Source of the DNA: Photorhabdus asymbiotica
GTDB lineage: Bacteria; Pseudomonadota; Gammaproteobacteria; Enterobacterales; Enterobacteriaceae
Direction: 5' to 3'
DNA length: 64,000 bases
NCBI RefSeq assembly: GCF_003634575.1
Contig: NZ_RBLJ01000003.1
Location: forward strand, 372,001 to 436,000
Both the position numbers and the translations under genes were made by a program. The notes beneath the pieces are model-generated. The model did no database searches. It saw nothing but the letters and a program-made list of their open reading frames with translations, and had not been told where the DNA came from. Below are positions 46,171 through 56,452 of the stretch, in pieces. The first letter of the stretch is position 1. The number at the start of each line of letters is the position of its first letter.

Positions 46171-47268
46171 CTACTGATTTACCATCAGCATAGCCGGTTG
46201 CTCTTTTTTCAGCACCCAAACTCGACCATAGTGGTTATAAAACCCCGCTATCATACCAGCCTCACGACCAATACCATGATAGATATCGAAGTGATGACCT
46301 TTTATTGCACCGCCGACATCCAATGCAATCATCAGACGCATCTGATACTGACCGGTAAATTTACCCTGTTTATCCAACAAAGGTACCTCTGCCAACAATG
46401 TTGTTCCTGGCGGAATAAGCCTTTTATCTGAAGCCACAGACGCTTTTGCAATCAAAGGAACAGCACTAGCTCCCCGCACCGGGGCGTAAACTTCAGGTTT
46501 AAAGAAGACAAACGAAGGGTTCTGTTCCAGCAGCTTGCGGACTTCTGCCTCACTATGAGATTCAATCCATTTACGAATCGCCAGTATAGATATATCTTCC
46601 TGCGCGATTTCTCCGCGGTCAATCAATAGCTTGCCAATACTGCGGTAAGCCCGCCCATTTTTACCAGCATAACCCAAAAAGATCAGCGGCCCACCATCAC
46701 CAAAATCAACATAGCCACTACCCTGTACTTCCATTAGATAATTATCAATCAGTGAACGACTGTAACCAATAACCAGATTAGGATTGAGGGCGCCATTATA
46801 TATCTCAGCCCGACTTGGTAAGCGATATCTGCTTTTGGGAGGCATGCGGTACAGAGGATATTTAAATTCACCTTGTTTAACACGGCGAGCTTGTAATATC
46901 GGCGTATAGTAACCCGTGAACTGGACATTACCGTAATTATCCACACCTTCCATCTGATAAGCATGTAAATTAAACAAATTCAATTTACTGGTTTCTCCAC
47001 CAGCTAACATCCAGTTCTGAACAGCATCAAAAGTCGAGCTATTATTCTTATACAGACGAGGGGCAGACTGACTAATAAACGCAACCTGCTCTGAAAAATC
47101 TTTAGCATTAACCGGCCTACCCTGAGCATTAGGTTGATTCACTAGCAATAAATCCTCAGTAATATGACCATCTTTATATTGTTGGCCCTGATCTATTGGG
47201 CGGGAATGACATCCAACCAGCAGTGAAATCATGACCCCACACAGAAGATGCTTATTCCAAAGTCTCAT
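46171..47268 (-). CDS. mltA: Membrane-bound lytic murein transglycosylase A
   Basis: A 365-residue outer-membrane lipoprotein (lipobox LLVGC, Cys20). The MltA double-psi barrel and 3D domain are visible in NYGNVQFTGYYTPIL, EVQGSGYVDFGDGG, and DVGGAIKGHHFDIY, the last carrying the catalytic Asp region. It cleaves murein to 1,6-anhydro products. It is upstream of the initiator tRNA genes as in E. coli, but divergent from them. Confidence 0.94.
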   Translation of the reverse strand: MRLWNKHLLCGVMISLLVGCHSRPIDQGQQYKDGHITEDLLLVNQPNAQGRPVNAKDFSEQVAFISQSAPRLYKNNSSTFDAVQNWMLAGGETSKLNLFNLHAYQMEGVDNYGNVQFTGYYTPILQARRVKQGEFKYPLYRMPPKSRYRLPSRAEIYNGALNPNLVIGYSRSLIDNYLMEVQGSGYVDFGDGGPLIFLGYAGKNGRAYRSIGKLLIDRGEIAQEDISILAIRKWIESHSEAEVRKLLEQNPSFVFFKPEVYAPVRGASAVPLIAKASVASDKRLIPPGTTLLAEVPLLDKQGKFTGQYQMRLMIALDVGGAIKGHHFDIYHGIGREAGMIAGFYNHYGRVWVLKKEQPAMLMVNQ

Positions 47269-47444
47269 TGTTGCTCTCTCTCACCAACATGCTCAGCGGC
47301 AAACAATACCAAACCAACAAAAATAATGAAACTTACCATAAAAAATAACGTAACGAGACAACGACACAAACGAACAAAAATACGCCAATATGCAGAGTAA
47401 CTAATCAAAAACGTAATGAAACAAACAATAATTAATAAAAAAAC

Positions 47445-47472
47445 TTGCAACGGATCTCATCCTGAGTATAGT
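47445..47472 (+). promoter_or_regulatory. Promoter of the initiator tRNA genes
   Basis: TTGCAA (47445-47450), a 16-base spacer and TATAGT (47467-47472), followed by a G/C-rich discriminator GCCCGC, as expected of a stringently controlled stable-RNA promoter. The first tRNA begins 12 bases later. Confidence 0.8.
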
Positions 47473-47484
47473 GCCCGCATCGGA

Positions 47485-47561
<77 letters not shown>

Positions 47562-47640
47562 ATACTATGAAATAGTTAGATATTTGCGACTAAGAGCCTA
47601 TTCCGGTAAGTATTATCAAGGCAAGATAGGTTATGACGGA

Positions 47641-47717
<77 letters not shown>

Positions 47718-47747
47718 ATTTTTCGCAACTCAGAATACTAAAACGGA

Positions 47748-47824
<77 letters not shown>

Positions 47825-47917
47825 ATTCTCTGTGCATTTCAGCATACAAATTCCAAAAAAAATTCATCGATGCTTTTATCTCCATTATGTCCGCGTTCAG
47901 TTTAAATGGCGGGTATT

Positions 47918-49165
47918 TCACCGCCGAACCAAATCACCACCATTCCTAAAATAAGCTTTGATACCCGCAAAAATTGACTCTGCTACCTGTTGCTGGAAAC
48001 GCGCAGTTTTCAGTTTTCGCTCCTCTTCCAAGTTACTAATAAACGCCGTTTCTACCAGAATGGAAGGGATATCTGGGGCTTTGAGTACCGCGAACCCTGC
48101 CTGATCTACCCGGTTTTTATGCAATTTATTCACTTTGCCCATGCGCCTGAGTACTTCACTGCCAAATTTAAGGCTGTCATTGATTGTCGCGGTTTGTAGC
48201 AAATCAAACATTGTATGATCCAGATATTTATCGCCGCTTTTACTTACCCCACCAATCTGGTCAGCCTCGTTTTGAGTCTGAGCTAAAAAACGTGCGGTAT
48301 TACTGGTCGCACCTTTAGTAGAAAGTGCAAAAACTGAAGAGCCACGTGCCGCTCGGTTAGTAAAGGCATCAGCGTGAATAGAAACGAATAAATCAGCTCG
48401 CATCTTACGCGCTTTTGCCACCCGAACTTTTAGCGGAATAAACACATCTTCATTGCGGGTCATATAAACTTTCATATCTGGCTCACGCTGGATAATACTT
48501 TTCAACCGGCGGGCAATTTGTAGCACAACGTCTTTTTCTCGGGTTTTATATTTACCAATAGCACCAGGATCTTCTCCCCCATGTCCCGGATCAAGCATAA
48601 TAACAATCGGCCTGTCCTTACCTGCTTTGCCTGGTTTTGGGGTTTTCGCTGGCAAATCCTCGGCCAAATTACCTTTATTATATTCCTCAAGCAGAGCAAG
48701 TAGTGGATCATCATCGGTATTAGTTCCCGCTGCCGGATAAAGATCCAGTACCAGACGATGCTTAAATTCTGCCACTGGTTTCAAAGTAAACATGTGTGGG
48801 CTGACCGGCTGTTTAACTTCAAACACCAAACGAACAGTTTTAGGATCAAATTGCCCGGCCCTAACCAGTTTAAGATAAGGATCACGGGATTGGATCTGTT
48901 CTCCCATCCCTTTTAAGGTGTGATTCAATTGTACGCCTTCAAGATCAACAACAATTCTGTTTGGATTTGTCAGCATAAATTGGCGATATTTGAGTGGAAT
49001 ATTAGACTCAAGCGTTACACGGGTATAACTGGATGCAGGCCAAATACGTACAGCAATAATTTTTGATGACGATGCGTAACCCACATGGCTGACACTAAGC
49101 AACCACATTGCCGCGGCTCCCTGCAACAAGCGACGTCGTGACAGATTATGATCTGAATGACTCAT
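47918..49165 (-). CDS. amiC: N-acetylmuramoyl-L-alanine amidase AmiC
   Basis: A 415-residue periplasmic cell-separation amidase. The N-terminus has a twin-arginine signal (SRRRLLQG) and hydrophobic core, then an AMIN domain (about residues 35-150) and an amidase_3 domain with zinc ligands in [20 protein letters not shown] and the catalytic Glu in [10 protein letters not shown]. Tat export is known for E. coli AmiC. It follows the metZWV tRNA genes as in E. coli. Confidence 0.95.
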   Translation of the reverse strand: MSHSDHNLSRRRLLQGAAAMWLLSVSHVGYASSSKIIAVRIWPASSYTRVTLESNIPLKYRQFMLTNPNRIVVDLEGVQLNHTLKGMGEQIQSRDPYLKLVRAGQFDPKTVRLVFEVKQPVSPHMFTLKPVAEFKHRLVLDLYPAAGTNTDDDPLLALLEEYNKGNLAEDLPAKTPKPGKAGKDRPIVIMLDPGHGGEDPGAIGKYKTREKDVVLQIARRLKSIIQREPDMKVYMTRNEDVFIPLKVRVAKARKMRADLFVSIHADAFTNRAARGSSVFALSTKGATSNTARFLAQTQNEADQIGGVSKSGDKYLDHTMFDLLQTATINDSLKFGSEVLRRMGKVNKLHKNRVDQAGFAVLKAPDIPSILVETAFISNLEEERKLKTARFQQQVAESIFAGIKAYFRNGGDLVRR

Positions 49166-49359
49166 CTACTATTTTATTCCATTCATAAAATACAAATATT
49201 CAGAGTGATATTTACCAAAGGAAACAGCAAGTGAAAAACTCTAACCAATCAACATTATGCTGTCATCAGCAAAAGGCATTTTATATTCTGCAAATTATTA
49301 ACGTCCACATCTATATCGCAATGTTTTTGTCTTAATTGCCTCTTGCCATTCCTCCCCAA

Positions 49360-49398
49360 AAGGAATAAAAATACATAAATTTCGAATAAAAATTCAAT
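49360..49398 (+). promoter_or_regulatory. Tandem ARG boxes upstream of argA
   Basis: Two 18-bp ArgR half-operators separated by three bases. The second (49381-49398) has a perfect GAATAAAAATTCA core; the first (49360-49377) has GAATAAAAATACA, with one mismatch. They end about 12 bases before the argA start and mark arginine repression. Confidence 0.85.
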
Positions 49399-49410
49399 CG
49401 AGAGTCTGTT

Positions 49411-50745
49411 ATGAAAGAACGAAGCACCGAATTAGTTGAGGGATTTCGCCACTCGGTTCCGTACATCAATGCACACCGTGGCAAGACTTTTATTATTATG
49501 CTTAGTGGAGAGGCAATTGCTCATGATAACTTCCCGAACATCATCAACGACATTGGATTACTGCATAGTTTAGGCATCCGTCTGGTTGTCGTTTATGGGG
49601 CCAGACCACAAATCGAACAAAATATTGCAGACCATCATTATGAGCCGGCTTATCACAAACACACCCGTGTAACTGATAACAAAACATTGGAATTTGTCAA
49701 GCAATCTGCTGGCTTAGTGCAACTGGATATCACCGCTCGTCTTTCCATGAGCCTGAATAATACTCCATTACAAGGGGCGAATATTAATGTTGTCAGCGGT
49801 AACTTTATTATAGCTCAACCTCTGGGAGTTGATGATGGTGTCGATTATTGCCACAGCGGCAGAATTCGTCGCATTGATGAGAATGCCATCAACCTTCAGC
49901 TAGACCATGGCGCAATAGTGCTGATTGGCCCTGTTGCGGTTTCTGTCACTGGTGAGAGTTTTAATCTATCATCCGAAGAAGTTGCTACCCAGTTGGCTAT
50001 CAAGCTACAGGCTGAAAAACTGATTGGTTTCTGCTCTTCTCAAGGTGTACAAGACAAAGATGGAAAAATTCTGTCCGAAATTTTTCTTAACCAAGCCCAA
50101 GAATACATTGAAGAATTGGTAGCCCAAGGTGATTATTATTCAAGTACAACCCGTTTTTTACGCAGTGCTGTGAAAGCTTGTCGTGGTGGTGTTCGTCGCA
50201 GCCACCTATTAAGTTATCAGGCAGATGGTGCTCTGGTTCAGGAATTATTCTCCCGTGATGGTATTGGCACCCAAATAGTCATGGAGAGTGCAGAACAAAT
50301 ACGCAGGGCTAACATTAATGATATTGGTGGCATTCTCGAACTTATCCGGCCACTGGAACAACAAGGAATTCTGGTACGGCGTTCAAGGGAGCAACTTGAG
50401 AGGGAAATTGATAAATTCATCATTATTGAACGCGACAACCTGACTATCGCCTGTGCTGCACTTTACCCTTATCCTGATGAAAAAATTGGAGAGATGGCTT
50501 GTTTAGCCGTTCATCCCAAATATCGAAGTTCGTTAAGAGGTGAAGTACTATTGAATCGTATCTCAGAACACGCTCAACAGCTCGGGTTAGAAAAACTTTT
50601 CGTCCTGACTACTCGTAGCATTCACTGGTTTCAGGAACGGGGTTTTGAACCTGCCGAAATCTCCATGCTACCGATTCAGAAACAAGCACTATATAACTAT
50701 CAGCGCTGCTCAAAAATCCTTATGCTGAGTTTGGAACCACAGTAA
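49411..50745 (+). CDS. argA: N-acetylglutamate synthase ArgA
   Basis: A 444-residue enzyme for the first step of arginine synthesis. Residues ~1-285 form the amino acid kinase-like domain that binds arginine for feedback inhibition; the GNAT domain follows (about 295-444), with [24 protein letters not shown] as the acetyl-CoA motif. Collinear with E. coli ArgA ([18 protein letters not shown]). The start at 49411 has GAGAG upstream and overlapping ARG boxes. Confidence 0.96.
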   Translation: MKERSTELVEGFRHSVPYINAHRGKTFIIMLSGEAIAHDNFPNIINDIGLLHSLGIRLVVVYGARPQIEQNIADHHYEPAYHKHTRVTDNKTLEFVKQSAGLVQLDITARLSMSLNNTPLQGANINVVSGNFIIAQPLGVDDGVDYCHSGRIRRIDENAINLQLDHGAIVLIGPVAVSVTGESFNLSSEEVATQLAIKLQAEKLIGFCSSQGVQDKDGKILSEIFLNQAQEYIEELVAQGDYYSSTTRFLRSAVKACRGGVRRSHLLSYQADGALVQELFSRDGIGTQIVMESAEQIRRANINDIGGILELIRPLEQQGILVRRSREQLEREIDKFIIIERDNLTIACAALYPYPDEKIGEMACLAVHPKYRSSLRGEVLLNRISEHAQQLGLEKLFVLTTRSIHWFQERGFEPAEISMLPIQKQALYNYQRCSKILMLSLEPQ

Positions 50746-50772
50746 TAAAATGACCCGTGCCGAAAGGCTTAC

Positions 50773-50797
50773 ATTGCCCTTGACGCGTCGGCAATGA
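50773..50797. terminator. Weak hairpin between convergent argA and recD
   Basis: The inverted repeat CATTGCC/GGCAATG with an 11-base loop stands between the two converging stop codons. No T-run follows, so the terminator call is tentative. Confidence 0.35.
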
Positions 50798-50990
50798 TAT
50801 TAAACCTACGGCACAGACTTATTAATTCAATGGCATCTTACAACCAACATTCAAGATAATGTTTTTCCTTATTCTATTTTTACCTTTAAAATAACGAACA
50901 ATCCCATTTTAACTTCAAGCCATTGGTAATAATGTGCAACGCTACTTCTCATCCTGATCTGAGACTACCAAAACAAACCGATGTTTCTTA

Positions 50991-52847
50991 CTAATCCACC
51001 AGCCGGCTAAGACGTTCAGCCAACCCACTACGCCTTTGAGTGGGCGTTTGAATGGCCTGACGCAATACCGCATCATGTGTATAAAGCGTTAGCTTCTTTC
51101 TAGCCCTAGTCATCGCTGTATAGACCAGTTCTCGGCTAACAACCGGTACAAACTGCGTTGGCAGTACCAGAGCCGTATGTTCAAATTCTGATCCCTGCGA
51201 TTTATGTACAGTCATCACATATGCTGTTTCATGCTGTGGTAAACGGCTTGGTTGAATTCCTTTAATCTGTCCATCTGGTAGTTGAAAATAAGCACGTAGT
51301 TCACTATTTTCATCCCTGAGCATAATACCGATATCACCATTAAACAGGCCAAGTATACTGTCATTACGGGAAATCATAATTGGTCGACCTGCATACCCAC
51401 GACTAAAAATCCCCATAGGGCGACGAATAAGCCCCTGACGATGTAATAGCTGTTCTATACGCTCATTAAGTCCACTAACACCAAATGGCCCTTCTCTAAG
51501 TGCACACAACAAACGATAGCGGTTAAATTCATCCAAAACCTCTTTAGCCGGTGCTTGCTTTGCAACCAGTTGCAAATAAGAGCGATAACTCAATACCGTT
51601 TCAGCCAGTAACCGCTGATAATCTTCATCGTCAAGCAATGGGTAAAAACAGATATCATTCAATGGCTGTTGCAAGATAGAGAGAGCTTGCCGACTCTTTC
51701 CCTGATTAACTGCCGCAGCAAGTTGACCTATCCCCGAATCTACATCAAAACGATAACTTCTGCGTAAAAGGCACAAACGATCACGAACTTCCGGGATATT
51801 CTCCTGCTCGCCTGCAACTAACTGGCATCCAGTCAATCGGCTTAGCTGCTCCACTCTCACGGCGCTATATCCCATCTCAACAAAACGGCATACATCTCCC
51901 AATACAGCTCCAGCCTCCACTGACGCCAATTGATCACGATCACCAAGCAAAACAATTTTTGCATATAACGGTAACGCATCAACCAACCTAGCCATCATGG
52001 GCAAATCCACCATTGAAGCTTCATCTACCACCAAAACATCCAAACTCAATGGGTTATCTCGGTCATAACGTAACTGCTGACTATCCGGCTGAGCCCCTAA
52101 TAAGCGGTGAATCGTCTGGGCCTGATCTGGCATAGATTCAAACTGTTTCTCCGTCAGAGAAAGCTTTCTGACAGCACTGTTAAGAGATTCTGTCAATCTG
52201 GCAGCTGCTTTTCCCGTCGGAGCAGCCAATCGGATCACCAGATTTTTGTCAGGATTAAGTTTGATTAAAGCTGCCAATAACTTCGCAACAGTTGTTGTTT
52301 TCCCGGTTCCCGGCCCACCAGAGATAACTGAAACTCTGCTAGTTACCGCTACAGCAGCAGCCACCTTTTGCCAGTCCATTGTCTCATCAGATAGCGTAAA
52401 TAATTCATCCAGAATAGTTCTCAGCTGCTCTTCCTGAATACTATCGGTTGATTGATTGTTGGTAGAGAAAAAAGCAGCAACTTGGCACTCACTTTGCCAC
52501 ATCCTTTGCAAATAAAGTCGGTTATGCGAAAGAACAACGGGTGCTGGCTGAAAGCCATCACTAACAGCAGCACAACTCTCTAATGCTGCACGCAAGCTCT
52601 GCTCATCAGGTTTCCCTGCCACCTGCCATAACTGCTCTGCAAATTCACGCTGCCGCCCATCAAAAAAATATTCAGGCATTATCCGGCTAATAGGTAGGCA
52701 AACATGCCCAGCACCAGCTTCAGCACTTAATAGCGCCATCACCAGCAACAGAGCAGGATTTTCATCCCCAATCAACGCATGAGCGAACTGTAAATCCAAT
52801 GAGCGCAGAAGCCTGAGATCTACTGCCTGTTGTAATAACGAAATCAT
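50991..52847 (-). CDS. recD: Exodeoxyribonuclease V alpha subunit RecD
   Basis: A 618-residue 5'-3' superfamily 1B helicase. Walker A is GGPGTGKT (177-184), Walker B is VLVVDEASMVD, and VMTVHKSQGSEF is motif VI. It is the fast motor and regulatory subunit of RecBCD. The ATG overlaps the recB stop by one base, so the two are translationally coupled. Confidence 0.96.
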   Translation of the reverse strand: MISLLQQAVDLRLLRSLDLQFAHALIGDENPALLLVMALLSAEAGAGHVCLPISRIMPEYFFDGRQREFAEQLWQVAGKPDEQSLRAALESCAAVSDGFQPAPVVLSHNRLYLQRMWQSECQVAAFFSTNNQSTDSIQEEQLRTILDELFTLSDETMDWQKVAAAVAVTSRVSVISGGPGTGKTTTVAKLLAALIKLNPDKNLVIRLAAPTGKAAARLTESLNSAVRKLSLTEKQFESMPDQAQTIHRLLGAQPDSQQLRYDRDNPLSLDVLVVDEASMVDLPMMARLVDALPLYAKIVLLGDRDQLASVEAGAVLGDVCRFVEMGYSAVRVEQLSRLTGCQLVAGEQENIPEVRDRLCLLRRSYRFDVDSGIGQLAAAVNQGKSRQALSILQQPLNDICFYPLLDDEDYQRLLAETVLSYRSYLQLVAKQAPAKEVLDEFNRYRLLCALREGPFGVSGLNERIEQLLHRQGLIRRPMGIFSRGYAGRPIMISRNDSILGLFNGDIGIMLRDENSELRAYFQLPDGQIKGIQPSRLPQHETAYVMTVHKSQGSEFEHTALVLPTQFVPVVSRELVYTAMTRARKKLTLYTHDAVLRQAIQTPTQRRSGLAERLSRLVD

Positions 52848-55800
52848 CAGTTTTTCTCTTTCTCAGGTTGTTCATTGCCACTAAACAGCAGATCCAAAGC
52901 ATTAACAAATTCGGCCGATGGCCGACAACTGAAAATACCATTTCCCGGTTGTTGTTTATTAATTCCTCTCAGGAACAAATAAATCACTCCGCCAAAATGT
53001 TGCTGGTAATCATAACTAACCAGCCTGTGACGCAAATAACGATGCAGTGCTAGTGTATAAAGCTGATATTGCAAATCATAGCGATGCTCAATCATAGCGG
53101 TTTCCATCGCTTCACGGGTATACGCCTGGCTATCATTTCCCAACCAGTTTGATTTGTAATCCAACACATAGAACCGATTTTGCCAACAGAAGACTAAATC
53201 AATAAACCCTTTCAGCATTCCTTTCACTTGCTGAAACTCCAATTGGGGACAACGGGCAGAAATAGGATCATAGCGACGCATTACTGCATCTAGCTCTTGG
53301 GATCGTAAAAGTTGTTCAACCGGCAAATAAAACTGCATTTCATCTTGCTGATGATGAAGCGGAATTTCTGAAAGCTGCATACCTTCATCATCCAAGGGAG
53401 TCGTAAAAATATCTACCATCCACTGCCGTAATATCTCACTCCAATGTTCATCAAACCCAGCTGATTTCAGTTGTTCAACCAACCATTCCTCATCAGGTAA
53501 TTGGCTGAAATTGAGCTCTTCCAATATCGAATGCAAAAAAGTGCCGGCAGAGGCTCCCCGTGGAAACGTATGTGGCGTCATTTCATATTGTTCTGCTATT
53601 TGCTTTTCACCATTAGCATCAACATCCAATTTTGGTGCAATAGACTGAACAATGACATCAATAGATTCTTCGCCAGCAAAAGGGAAAACCGTACCGCGAT
53701 GAACAACGGCGTTTTGTAAACCAGAATAGCTGGTAATACGCCAGTCATCCTGAATACGGCGCTTAAACTGCTTTGCCGACAGCCCCAAATCATGTTGGCT
53801 TTGTGACTCCCAAGGATGATCACCCATATCATTGATTGATGATACAGCGATTCCATCTCCGCTTAATTCTTTAAGGCATGTGGCCAAAAAATCAGCATCA
53901 CCTTTAGCACCATTTTGCAGAAGGTAACCCAGAGCACACTGATGCAGATCAGTATCCCCTACCTTTTTCTTATTACCTTTTATCAGTGGAGCCACGCCGA
54001 CACTGCAATGGTAAACAGAACGTGTCAATGCGACATAAAGCAAACGCAAATCTTCTGCCAATCGTTCTTGCTCAGCCAATTTGATGGTTTCCTCACCAGG
54101 GAAAATATCAAGACAAGCATCGAAGCTTACACGATCATGATATATCGCCTGTTTCTGCATCCTGAAATTACAGGCAAATGGTAACCATACCAGCGAGTAC
54201 TCCAGACCTTTAGATTTATGGATAGTACAGATTTGTACCAAATGACGATCACTTTCCAGCCGCATCTGTTGGTTTTCTGATTGTGGATCAGGATGGGATA
54301 TTTGCTGAGCCAACCAACGGGTGACCGCATGTTCACTATCGAGTTGTAAAGATATCTCTTGTAACAACTCGCCGATATGCATCACATCCATCAAACGCCG
54401 TTCACCGTCATAACTGGCAAGTAAATTCTCAGCAATATGGTGGTTTGTCATTACTGCCCGTAACATAGGCAACACCCCACGACGCTGCCACAAACGGAAA
54501 TAGCCATCAAACTCCTCAACGAGCTGATCCCACGCCTTTTCATCATGATTCAGTTTGTCTATCTGCCGAGCAGTCAAACCAAATAAACCACTGGCAAGCG
54601 CACTTCTCAAAATCCGTTCTTTCTCTGGTGACAACACAGCTTGCAGTAACCAAAGAATATCCTTTGCTTCTGCGGTATCAAATACGCTCTCCCGATTAGA
54701 AAGAAACACAGAAGGAATAGATAACAGATTAAGTGCATCACGGATCAGTATGGCTTCTTTTCTGCTACGAACCAGAACAGTGATATCAGCAGCAGTAACA
54801 GGCCGAACCTTCTCATCTTTATGTAACAGAGCTCTCCCTTCACTACCCGCTTGCAACCAATCACGAATTTGTGCTGCACAGAATCGTGACATCATTTGCT
54901 CATAATCTCCGGTAGAAACCCCTTCCCCTGGCTGTAACCAAAAATTCAATGCGGCTTGTTCCTTAGTACCATAACTAAAAGCAAACCCACGGTTTTTCTC
55001 CGCCGCAGAAACCTCAACAAAGGGAATTTGTTCAAACAAAAAGGGATTTTCTGAACGCATAAACAACTTGTTTACTGCCCGTACCATTGACTCAGCAGAA
55101 CGCCAGTTTGTCTCTAGAGTATAGTGAGCACTTACCTGAGAGCGAGCGCGAATATAAGTAAAAATATCGGCACCACGAAATGCATAAATAGCTTGTTTAG
55201 GATCACCGATAAATAACAATCCATTTTCAGGCTGATTGCCATAGATGGTGTGGAAAATTCGATATTGCTGTGGGTCGGTATCCTGAAATTCATCAATCAA
55301 CGCAACTGGATAGCGCTGACGGATAGTCTGAGCAAGTAAATCACTACCAGGGCCTTTCAAAGCATCATCAAGGCGGGTTAATAAATCACCAAACCCCATC
55401 TGACCACGCATTAATTTTTCCTGACGGATTGACTGGCGAACCTCGATAATAGCTTTAGAGATAATCAAATCACGTAATGTCAATGGTTGCTGATACAAAT
55501 TATCTATCGCAACAAAAAGTGAGTGCTCAGGTACATTACCTTTTTTTGTCTTTTCCACTAATACTGACTGCCGGAATTTCTCCAGCTCTTTTGGCAACTG
55601 ATAATCTTCTGTAGGCTGCTGAGCCCAATCAGTAACTCTGTTCAGCCAGTTTGGTAAGTGCTTACTACTGTAACTTCTTTTATCTACACCAGAACCCGCG
55701 ATTAAATCATGCAACTCTCCAGCAGCTTCATTCCATTGACATTTAACTCCATAGATAAACTGTGTAATTTTTTCATGACGGCTTAACAGCGTTTCATCAC

Positions 55801-56452
55801 TGTTTGGCGCATCAACGATATATGGCACATCCCCTTGCAAATAAGGGTGTAATTCGGCCAACAGTGCTTCCGGCCCACTCCAATCCAGGCTAATAACCCG
55901 GGCCATTGATAATGGTAACGGATAACAGTGTCGCCGCCAGAAATCGGCACACCCCTGCCTCTCTAATGGATGTTCATCCTGAATTAATGTCTGTTCAAAT
56001 AAGATTCCGGATTCAAAGGCATTATGTGCCAGCATTCTTTGACAAAAACCATGAATGGTATAAATCGCAGCCTCATCCATCTGTCGTTCTGCGGCCAGCA
56101 ACCAGATAGCGGCCTGCTCTTTATCTGGGATTTCATCTAATAGCTGTTGATAGGCAGACTCTGTACCTTCTACTTCATTTCGAATACAAGCAAGGCGAAG
56201 TGTATGGATGTTTTCACGGATACGCCCACGTAGCTCATCTGTTGCTGCCTCAGTAAATGTCACTACCAAAATTTCTTCCACGCTTAAGGGGCGAGGAAAA
56301 GCAGCATTTTTCCCCAACCCAAGTAGAAGACGCAGATATAGAATACCAATAGTGTAAGTTTTACCCGTCCCGGCAGAGGCTTCAATCAGCCGCTGACCAT
56401 TCAGCGGCAGAGTGAATGCATTAAGCTTGTGGACAGATATCTCTGTACTCAC
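52847..56452 (-). CDS. recB: Exodeoxyribonuclease V beta subunit RecB
   Basis: A 1201-residue 3'-5' helicase-nuclease. Walker A is EASAGTGKT near residue 25-32, helicase motifs continue through ALIDEFQDTDP and ICTIHKSKGLEY, and the C-terminal nuclease domain has FIDLVFCWQNRFYVLDYKSNW with the catalytic Asp and Lys. The start codon is GTG, which overlaps the ptrA stop (GTGA). Length is that of the family. Confidence 0.96.
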   Translation of the reverse strand: MSTEISVHKLNAFTLPLNGQRLIEASAGTGKTYTIGILYLRLLLGLGKNAAFPRPLSVEEILVVTFTEAATDELRGRIRENIHTLRLACIRNEVEGTESAYQQLLDEIPDKEQAAIWLLAAERQMDEAAIYTIHGFCQRMLAHNAFESGILFEQTLIQDEHPLERQGCADFWRRHCYPLPLSMARVISLDWSGPEALLAELHPYLQGDVPYIVDAPNSDETLLSRHEKITQFIYGVKCQWNEAAGELHDLIAGSGVDKRSYSSKHLPNWLNRVTDWAQQPTEDYQLPKELEKFRQSVLVEKTKKGNVPEHSLFVAIDNLYQQPLTLRDLIISKAIIEVRQSIRQEKLMRGQMGFGDLLTRLDDALKGPGSDLLAQTIRQRYPVALIDEFQDTDPQQYRIFHTIYGNQPENGLLFIGDPKQAIYAFRGADIFTYIRARSQVSAHYTLETNWRSAESMVRAVNKLFMRSENPFLFEQIPFVEVSAAEKNRGFAFSYGTKEQAALNFWLQPGEGVSTGDYEQMMSRFCAAQIRDWLQAGSEGRALLHKDEKVRPVTAADITVLVRSRKEAILIRDALNLLSIPSVFLSNRESVFDTAEAKDILWLLQAVLSPEKERILRSALASGLFGLTARQIDKLNHDEKAWDQLVEEFDGYFRLWQRRGVLPMLRAVMTNHHIAENLLASYDGERRLMDVMHIGELLQEISLQLDSEHAVTRWLAQQISHPDPQSENQQMRLESDRHLVQICTIHKSKGLEYSLVWLPFACNFRMQKQAIYHDRVSFDACLDIFPGEETIKLAEQERLAEDLRLLYVALTRSVYHCSVGVAPLIKGNKKKVGDTDLHQCALGYLLQNGAKGDADFLATCLKELSGDGIAVSSINDMGDHPWESQSQHDLGLSAKQFKRRIQDDWRITSYSGLQNAVVHRGTVFPFAGEESIDVIVQSIAPKLDVDANGEKQIAEQYEMTPHTFPRGASAGTFLHSILEELNFSQLPDEEWLVEQLKSAGFDEHWSEILRQWMVDIFTTPLDDEGMQLSEIPLHHQQDEMQFYLPVEQLLRSQELDAVMRRYDPISARCPQLEFQQVKGMLKGFIDLVFCWQNRFYVLDYKSNWLGNDSQAYTREAMETAMIEHRYDLQYQLYTLALHRYLRHRLVSYDYQQHFGGVIYLFLRGINKQQPGNGIFSCRPSAEFVNALDLLFSGNEQPEKEKN

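Noticed and set aside
47265-47450. 61-codon hydrophobic frame ending in an overlap with the mltA start
   Set aside because: Its start codon would be TTG lying exactly on the opposite-strand -35 box of the tRNA promoter, there is no ribosome site, and no family is recognised. The overlap with mltA may be chance.
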